This document shows positions 52,997 to 56,502 of a stretch of DNA of 56,502 nt, one piece after another. The notes under the pieces were generated by a model, which was not told the DNA's origin, ran no database searches, and saw only the letters and a list, made by a program, of their open reading frames with translations. Made by a program: the position numbers and the translations under genes. Source of the DNA: an uncultured Bacillota bacterium (GTDB lineage: Bacteria > Bacillota_I > Bacilli_A > RF39 > UBA660); contig CAMNJS010000003.1 in assembly GCA_946541645.1 (NCBI GenBank), positions 1 through 56,502 of the forward strand. Direction: 5' to 3'. Within the stretch, counting starts at the first letter, position 1; each line of letters opens with the position of its first letter.

Positions 52997-53125
52997 AGAA
53001 GTAAAAGAATATGCAATTCTAATTTTTTTAAACAAAAAATATGTTGCCTGTCAAACAACATATTTTTGTGTGGTAATACTTCTAAAATTATTTACTAAAG
53101 TGACAGCTAAGTAAATAATTTTTTA
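52997..53125 (+). ncRNA. Candidate new small structured RNA, about 125 nt
   Basis: No frame of note. Closing stem AGAAGTA / TACTTCT (52997-53003 with 53077-53083) encloses hairpin AGAAT / ATTCT (53006-53020) and a 12-bp hairpin AAAAATATGTTG / CAACATATTTTT (53035-53067). A terminator-like 13-bp hairpin AAAATTATTTACT / AGTAAATAATTTT (53084-53122) with T run follows. The 12-bp hairpin loop contains CTGTCA (53048-53053) and the terminator loop contains its exact complement TGACAG (53101-53106), a likely kissing-loop pair. A good promoter is in place just upstream. I do not recognise it as a known RNA class. Confidence 0.55.
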
Positions 53126-53482
53126 TCAAGAGCCCACTTACGTACGTATACTTAATAGCTTGATATGATAAGAAGAAAAATCATTAAATTAACTATATAA
53201 AATAGTGAATTTAATTTTAAATTTAGCTATATGAAATAGGTAAATTTAAATTTATAAATACGTCTATTTTAAATTACCCAGCTTAAGAATATTATATTCT
53301 TACAGTTTGTAAAATTAAAATAGTTAATGTATTTATTTCTTCCTATCCTATTAAGTAATTTAACTATATCATACATTTTGACAAAATGCAACATTTTTTT
53401 AAAAAAAATAATTTTTTTTAAACTTTACATATTTGCTTTACGTAAAATCAAAAAACTAGAAATATTTTTTTATTTTGCATTA
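53126..53482. other. AT-rich noncoding region between the candidate RNA and the metK leader
   Basis: About 350 bp with no credible gene. It holds the tandem hairpins at 53183-53247, a stem GGTAAATTTAAA / TTTTAAATTACC (53239-53278, one bulge), an 8-bp palindrome TAAGAATA / TATTCTTA (53284-53302) and poly-A/T runs near 53395-53420. Function unknown. Confidence 0.5.
53183..53247. repeat. Two tandem look-alike hairpins
   Basis: ATTAAATT-A-ACTAT / ATAGT-G-AATTTAAT with loop ATAAA (53183-53215) and AAATTTA-G-CTAT / ATAG-G-TAAATTT with loop ATGAA (53219-53247). Both have a single mismatch in the middle of the stem and a 5-nt loop of the form ATRAA, 36 bp apart. Their sequences align as an imperfect direct repeat. 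Confidence 0.5.
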
Positions 53483-53511
53483 TTGACAAAATAAAAATAT
53501 AAAATTATAAT
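53483..53511 (+). promoter_or_regulatory. Sigma-A promoter of metK
   Basis: Perfect TTGACA (53483-53488), 17-nt spacer, perfect TATAAT (53506-53511). Confidence 0.9.
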
Positions 53512-53525
53512 CTAATTAATATATG

Positions 53526-53623
53526 TTATCAAGAGCGGACGAGAGAATCGGCTTTATGACTCCGCAGCAACCTATTTAAGTTAGGTGCTAAAACCGACAA
53601 AGTCGTAGAACTTTGACTGATAA
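53526..53623 (+). promoter_or_regulatory. SAM-I (S-box) riboswitch
   Basis: TTATCAAGAGCGGACGAGAG start with P1 strand, GCAGCAACC block, GTGCTAAAACCGAC and the closing TGATAA at 53618-53623: the conserved parts of the SAM-I aptamer. Binding of S-adenosylmethionine favours the terminator that follows, shutting off metK. Confidence 0.92.
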
Positions 53624-53647
53624 TTATAATTAAATATATTAATTATT

Positions 53648-53677
53648 AAAGTCTTTGTCTATGCAAAGACTTTTTTT
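53648..53677 (+). terminator. SAM-riboswitch-controlled terminator
   Basis: AAAGTCTTTG / CAAAGACTTT 10-bp stem, loop TCTATG, seven T. The 5' arm repeats the aptamer's AAAGTC segment near 53600, so an alternative antiterminator pairing is plausible. Confidence 0.85.
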
Positions 53678-53711
53678 CTTGAAACATATATAAAGGAAAG
53701 GATTTGATAGA

Positions 53712-54821
53712 ATGAAAAAACTATTCACTTCAGAAAGCGTAACTGAAGGGCATCCAGATAAACTATGTGACTATATATCAGATAGTATTTTGGATGCATA
53801 TCTAGATTTAGATGAAAACTCTAGAGTAGCTTGCGAATGTGCCGCCGGAAAAAACGCAATATTTATAACAGGAGAAATAACATCTAAAGTTAAAATTAAC
53901 ATTGAAAAAATAGCCAGAAAAGCTATAAAAGAAATAGGATACTTGGGGAAAAATGATATTAATTACAAAACATGCAAAATAATAGTAAACATATCAAAAC
54001 AATCGGAAGATATTGCTTTAGCAGCAAATGATAATATAGGAGGAGCCGGCGATCAAGGCATAATGTTTGGATATGCATCAGACGAAACAAAAGAGCTTAT
54101 GCCACTAGGAATAGTATTAGCCCATAATCTTACAAGAAGACTCTCCGAAGTAAGAAAAAATAAAATAATTAAAGGATTAGGACCAGATGGCAAATCTCAA
54201 GTTACAGTTGAATACATAAAAGGATATCCAAAAAGAATAGACACTATCCTAATCTCTACCCAGCACACTCAAAACAAAAAAATAGAAATTTTAAAAAAAG
54301 AAATAACAAAGGAAGTTATTTATAAAGTAATCCCTAAAGACTTAATAGATAAAAACACCAAAGTATTAATTAACCCAACAGGAAGATTTGTAATAGCAGG
54401 CCCTCTAGGAGATAGCGGTCTTACAGGAAGAAAAATAATAGTTGATACATATGGTGGATATGCTAGACATGGAGGTGGCGCTTTTTCTGGAAAAGACGCT
54501 ACTAAAGTAGATAGATCTGGAGCTTATATGGCAAGACACATCGCCAAAAATATTGTTGCAAATAAATATGCCAAAAAATGTGAAATCCAGCTTTCATACG
54601 CCATAGGTATTAAAAATCCAATTTCTATAAATATAAACACCTTCAGCACAAATACTATTGATGAAGAAGAAATTATAAATAAAATAGTTAAAACATTTGA
54701 TTTAACACCTCAAGGCATAATTAAATATTTAGATTTAAAAAAACCAATATATACCAAAACTACTAACTATGGTCACTTTGGAAAGGAAAACCTTCCTTGG
54801 GAAAAAATTATAAAACTATAA
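53712..54821 (+). CDS. metK: S-adenosylmethionine synthetase
   Basis: Makes S-adenosylmethionine from Met and ATP. Signatures FTSESVTEGHPDKLCDYISD, GGAGDQGIMFGYA (the GAGDQG loop), GRKIIVDTYGG, GGGAFSGKDATKVDRSGAY (with the GGGAFSGKD motif). Length 369, shorter than the typical 390-400 because of trimmed loops. RBS GGAAAGG. It is the only gene of its transcription unit and is controlled by the SAM-I riboswitch upstream. Confidence 0.97.
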   Translation: MKKLFTSESVTEGHPDKLCDYISDSILDAYLDLDENSRVACECAAGKNAIFITGEITSKVKINIEKIARKAIKEIGYLGKNDINYKTCKIIVNISKQSEDIALAANDNIGGAGDQGIMFGYASDETKELMPLGIVLAHNLTRRLSEVRKNKIIKGLGPDGKSQVTVEYIKGYPKRIDTILISTQHTQNKKIEILKKEITKEVIYKVIPKDLIDKNTKVLINPTGRFVIAGPLGDSGLTGRKIIVDTYGGYARHGGGAFSGKDATKVDRSGAYMARHIAKNIVANKYAKKCEIQLSYAIGIKNPISININTFSTNTIDEEEIINKIVKTFDLTPQGIIKYLDLKKPIYTKTTNYGHFGKENLPWEKIIKL

Positions 54822-54853
54822 AAGGATTAAGAAAAAAAACTTAATCCTTTTTA
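54820..54853. terminator. Bidirectional terminator
   Basis: AAAAGGATTAAG / CTTAATCCTTTT perfect 12-bp stem, 8-A loop, shared by metK and the convergent oxidoreductase gene. Confidence 0.85.
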
Positions 54854-56250
54854 AAAGAAATATCTTTATTGGAAGGTCCACTTATGCACTTACCATTTTT
54901 ATCAAACCTAGAGCCATGACAAGGACAATCAAAAGTCTTTTCTACCTCATTAAAAATCAAACCACACCCCAGATGAGGGCATTTATGAAAAACCTTATAC
55001 CCATCATAATTCATTATTTTACTGCCATCCTCGTCTTTATAAATCACATCATCATTTTTAACACTAAAACCTTTAACATAACCTTTTATATTCTCATATA
55101 TATCACTAATCATACCTAAACACTTACTAAAATTAATTCTTTTTGGATTAAACAAATTAATATATTCGCTATCCTTACCGCATATCATATCGCTAATTAT
55201 TTTACCTGCTAAAACACCATTTGTAAGACCCCACGTATTATAACCTGTCCCGATAAACAAATTATCTTTAATCTTTCCAATATAAGGAAGCCCATCATTA
55301 GTGATGATATCAATATTACTCCATAAATAATCAGGGTGCAAATTCAAATCATTTAATTTCTTTATAAGTTCTTCAAAATTATTTTTATCGCAAGTATTAT
55401 TACTTAAAGAATCTGAATTACTCAAATATACTAAATAATTTTTATAATTTCGAGCTGATATAAAAGGATTACTATAACTAATTAAAGATACAGGATTATC
55501 CTTATAAACACTCGCACTTAAATAAGATTTTTCTAACCTTCCTTTAATAGGAAATAAAAAAGGCAAATTAAAATAAGGATAATGAGATGCAATAACTACA
55601 TATTTTGCTTTTATTTTATTATTATCAGTATAACACATATAAAAATTGCCATTTTTTTCTATTTTTTTAATACTTGTATTCTCATAAACAGGAAATTTAT
55701 TTTTCAAAAGTAATTCATAAATAAATTTAACAGGATGAAATATATAAGTATCATCTACATAAATCATATATTTACCCTTAATCAAATCCATATTTTTCTT
55801 ATATGTTTTTATTTTATTTCTATGTAAAAAATCTTCTAACTTTTTTATTTTTTTAATTTCACTTTCTTTATTAGTGTAAAGGTAAGCCTTAACTTTTTCT
55901 AAATCACATTCTATCTTTTCTTTTTCAATAATATCTACCACCAGCTTAATTGCATCAATTTGTGATTTCAAATATAAAGATGCTTTTTCATCATTAAAAT
56001 TATTTCTTATCTTATCTATCAAATCATTTTGCAAAAAATTTAATTTTCCTGTAGAATTTCCCGTAACAGCTTGCCCCATCTTATTTTGTTCTACTAACAT
56101 AACCTTTAAATTACTATCTTTCAAATGATATAAAGAGCTTATTCCTGTAATACCACCACCAATAATTAAAACATCACAGTTCATATCTTCCGAAAGTTTA
56201 GGATATTCTTTCTCTTTAATTAAATCTTTCCAAATACTTATATTTTTCAA
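54841..56250 (-). CDS. FAD-dependent oxidoreductase with C-terminal Rieske domain (YhfW-like)
   Basis: DAO-type FAD domain with the dinucleotide motif DVLIIGGGITGISSLYHL near the start, GTGYNTWGLTNG near its end and a Rieske [2Fe-2S] domain at the C-terminus: CPHLGC and CPCHGSRF (CxH and CxxH ligands). The fusion matches the YhfW group. The start is TTG at 56250 with GGTGA upstream; an ATG at 56337 would read back through the terminator of the next gene. Substrate unknown, possibly an amine, sugar acid or similar. Redox partners are not in the window. Confidence 0.82.
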   Translation of the reverse strand: MKNISIWKDLIKEKEYPKLSEDMNCDVLIIGGGITGISSLYHLKDSNLKVMLVEQNKMGQAVTGNSTGKLNFLQNDLIDKIRNNFNDEKASLYLKSQIDAIKLVVDIIEKEKIECDLEKVKAYLYTNKESEIKKIKKLEDFLHRNKIKTYKKNMDLIKGKYMIYVDDTYIFHPVKFIYELLLKNKFPVYENTSIKKIEKNGNFYMCYTDNNKIKAKYVVIASHYPYFNLPFLFPIKGRLEKSYLSASVYKDNPVSLISYSNPFISARNYKNYLVYLSNSDSLSNNTCDKNNFEELIKKLNDLNLHPDYLWSNIDIITNDGLPYIGKIKDNLFIGTGYNTWGLTNGVLAGKIISDMICGKDSEYINLFNPKRINFSKCLGMISDIYENIKGYVKGFSVKNDDVIYKDEDGSKIMNYDGYKVFHKCPHLGCGLIFNEVEKTFDCPCHGSRFDKNGKCISGPSNKDISFKKD

Positions 56251-56292
56251 ATTATCACCACTATTATTATTCGCAAAATAAAAAAAAATAAT

Positions 56293-56317
56293 CAAAAAAG
56301 AAGATATAAATCTTCTA
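56293..56317 (-). terminator. Terminator of the SDR gene
   Basis: Minus strand: AGAAGAT / ATCTTCT stem, then T run, at the SDR stop. Confidence 0.7.
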
Positions 56318-56502
56318 TCCCATAACCTGCCCACCATTTACATGAAGAACCTGTCCAGTAACATAGCTTGAATCATCAGAAGCTAAATATACAAACGTTG
56401 GAGCAAGCTCATATGGATTAGCTCCTCTTGCCATAGCTGCATCAGAACCTAATGATGGAATCTTTTCAGCCACCCAGCAAGCCGGTTGAAGTGGCGTCCA
56501 AA
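56315..56502 (-). CDS. SDR-family oxidoreductase, 3' part
   Basis: The C-terminal 62 codons of a short-chain dehydrogenase, read off the minus strand from the window end to TAG at 56317-56315. It ends SSYVTGQVLHVNGGQVMG, the usual SDR tail, after the ANPYELAPTFVYLASDD helix. The PACWVAEKIPSLGSD segment resembles NADP-dependent SDRs of the YhdF/general-stress type. The catalytic Tyr-Lys part lies beyond the window. Confidence 0.85.
   Translation of the reverse strand, partial: WTPLQPACWVAEKIPSLGSDAAMARGANPYELAPTFVYLASDDSSYVTGQVLHVNGGQVMG

Overview
This window looks like a chromosomal segment of an AT-rich, Gram-positive, endospore-forming Bacillota, most likely a gut-type member of class Bacilli. 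The evidence is the very low GC content, the GGTGA-type ribosome binding sites, T-box and SAM-I riboswitches, and a set of recognisable sporulation proteins (GerE, GerM, SpoIIIAH, Cse60, CotE and a CotD-like protein). TGA is used as a stop codon. No prophage, insertion sequence, CRISPR array or plasmid module was seen. Most genes are on the minus strand.

Layout. 1-2.4 kb: the 3' end of tRNA-Arg and a phosphoketolase. 2.5-5.5 kb: gerM, gerE (with a textbook sigma-K promoter), spoIIIAH, a GH25 lysozyme and tRNA-Ser. 5.6-7.5 kb: two zinc-ribbon membrane proteins. 7.5-13.05 kb: a translation unit that reads, on the minus strand, promoter, tRNA-Ile, tRNA-Glu, an Asn-type T-box, four tRNA-Asn genes (a 170-bp tandem duplication of an isodecoder pair), gatC, gatA, gatB, asnS and terminator. 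13.1-14.5 kb: tRNA-Lys, a structured noncoding stretch, a frameshifted micro-gene and two unknown genes, one resembling a metallopeptidase that has lost its catalytic Glu. 14.7-18.5 kb (plus strand): a three-gene cassette, D-aspartate ligase-like ATP-grasp, aspartate racemase and AsnH-like amidotransferase, predicted to build D-Asp/D-Asn peptidoglycan cross-bridges.

18.5-29.8 kb: ClpC, an unknown membrane protein with a triplicated cytoplasmic repeat, a MurJ/SpoVB-type flippase, Cse60, a coiled-coil M23 peptidase, a YgjP-type metalloprotein, a YfcC-type transporter carrying a histone-like lysine-rich loop, a radical SAM protein and a sortase-type surface protein. 29.9-36.2 kb: FeoAB, a HerA-like ATPase, an unknown protein, YqeH and YqeG. 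36.3-43.7 kb: D,D-carboxypeptidase, a lone prepilin, KhpA, RpsP, CotE, a membrane protein, MiaB and an RNase J homologue with several metal ligands replaced. 43.7-52.7 kb: DAG-kinase-family enzyme, sufS-sufD-sufC (no sufU or sufB seen here), HIT protein, CotD-like protein, Ffh, a NifS-type desulfurase and MutL. 52.8-56.5 kb: tRNA-Thr, a gene-free region of about 600 bp that includes a candidate new small RNA with its own promoter, terminator and a possible loop-loop interaction, a SAM-I riboswitch with metK, a FAD/Rieske oxidoreductase and the 3' end of an SDR gene.

The best leads are the candidate RNA at 52997-53125, the T-box placed in front of tRNA-Asn genes, the cross-bridge cassette, and the predicted inactive RNase J. 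Function calls rest on sequence recognition alone, with no database search or structure calculation.
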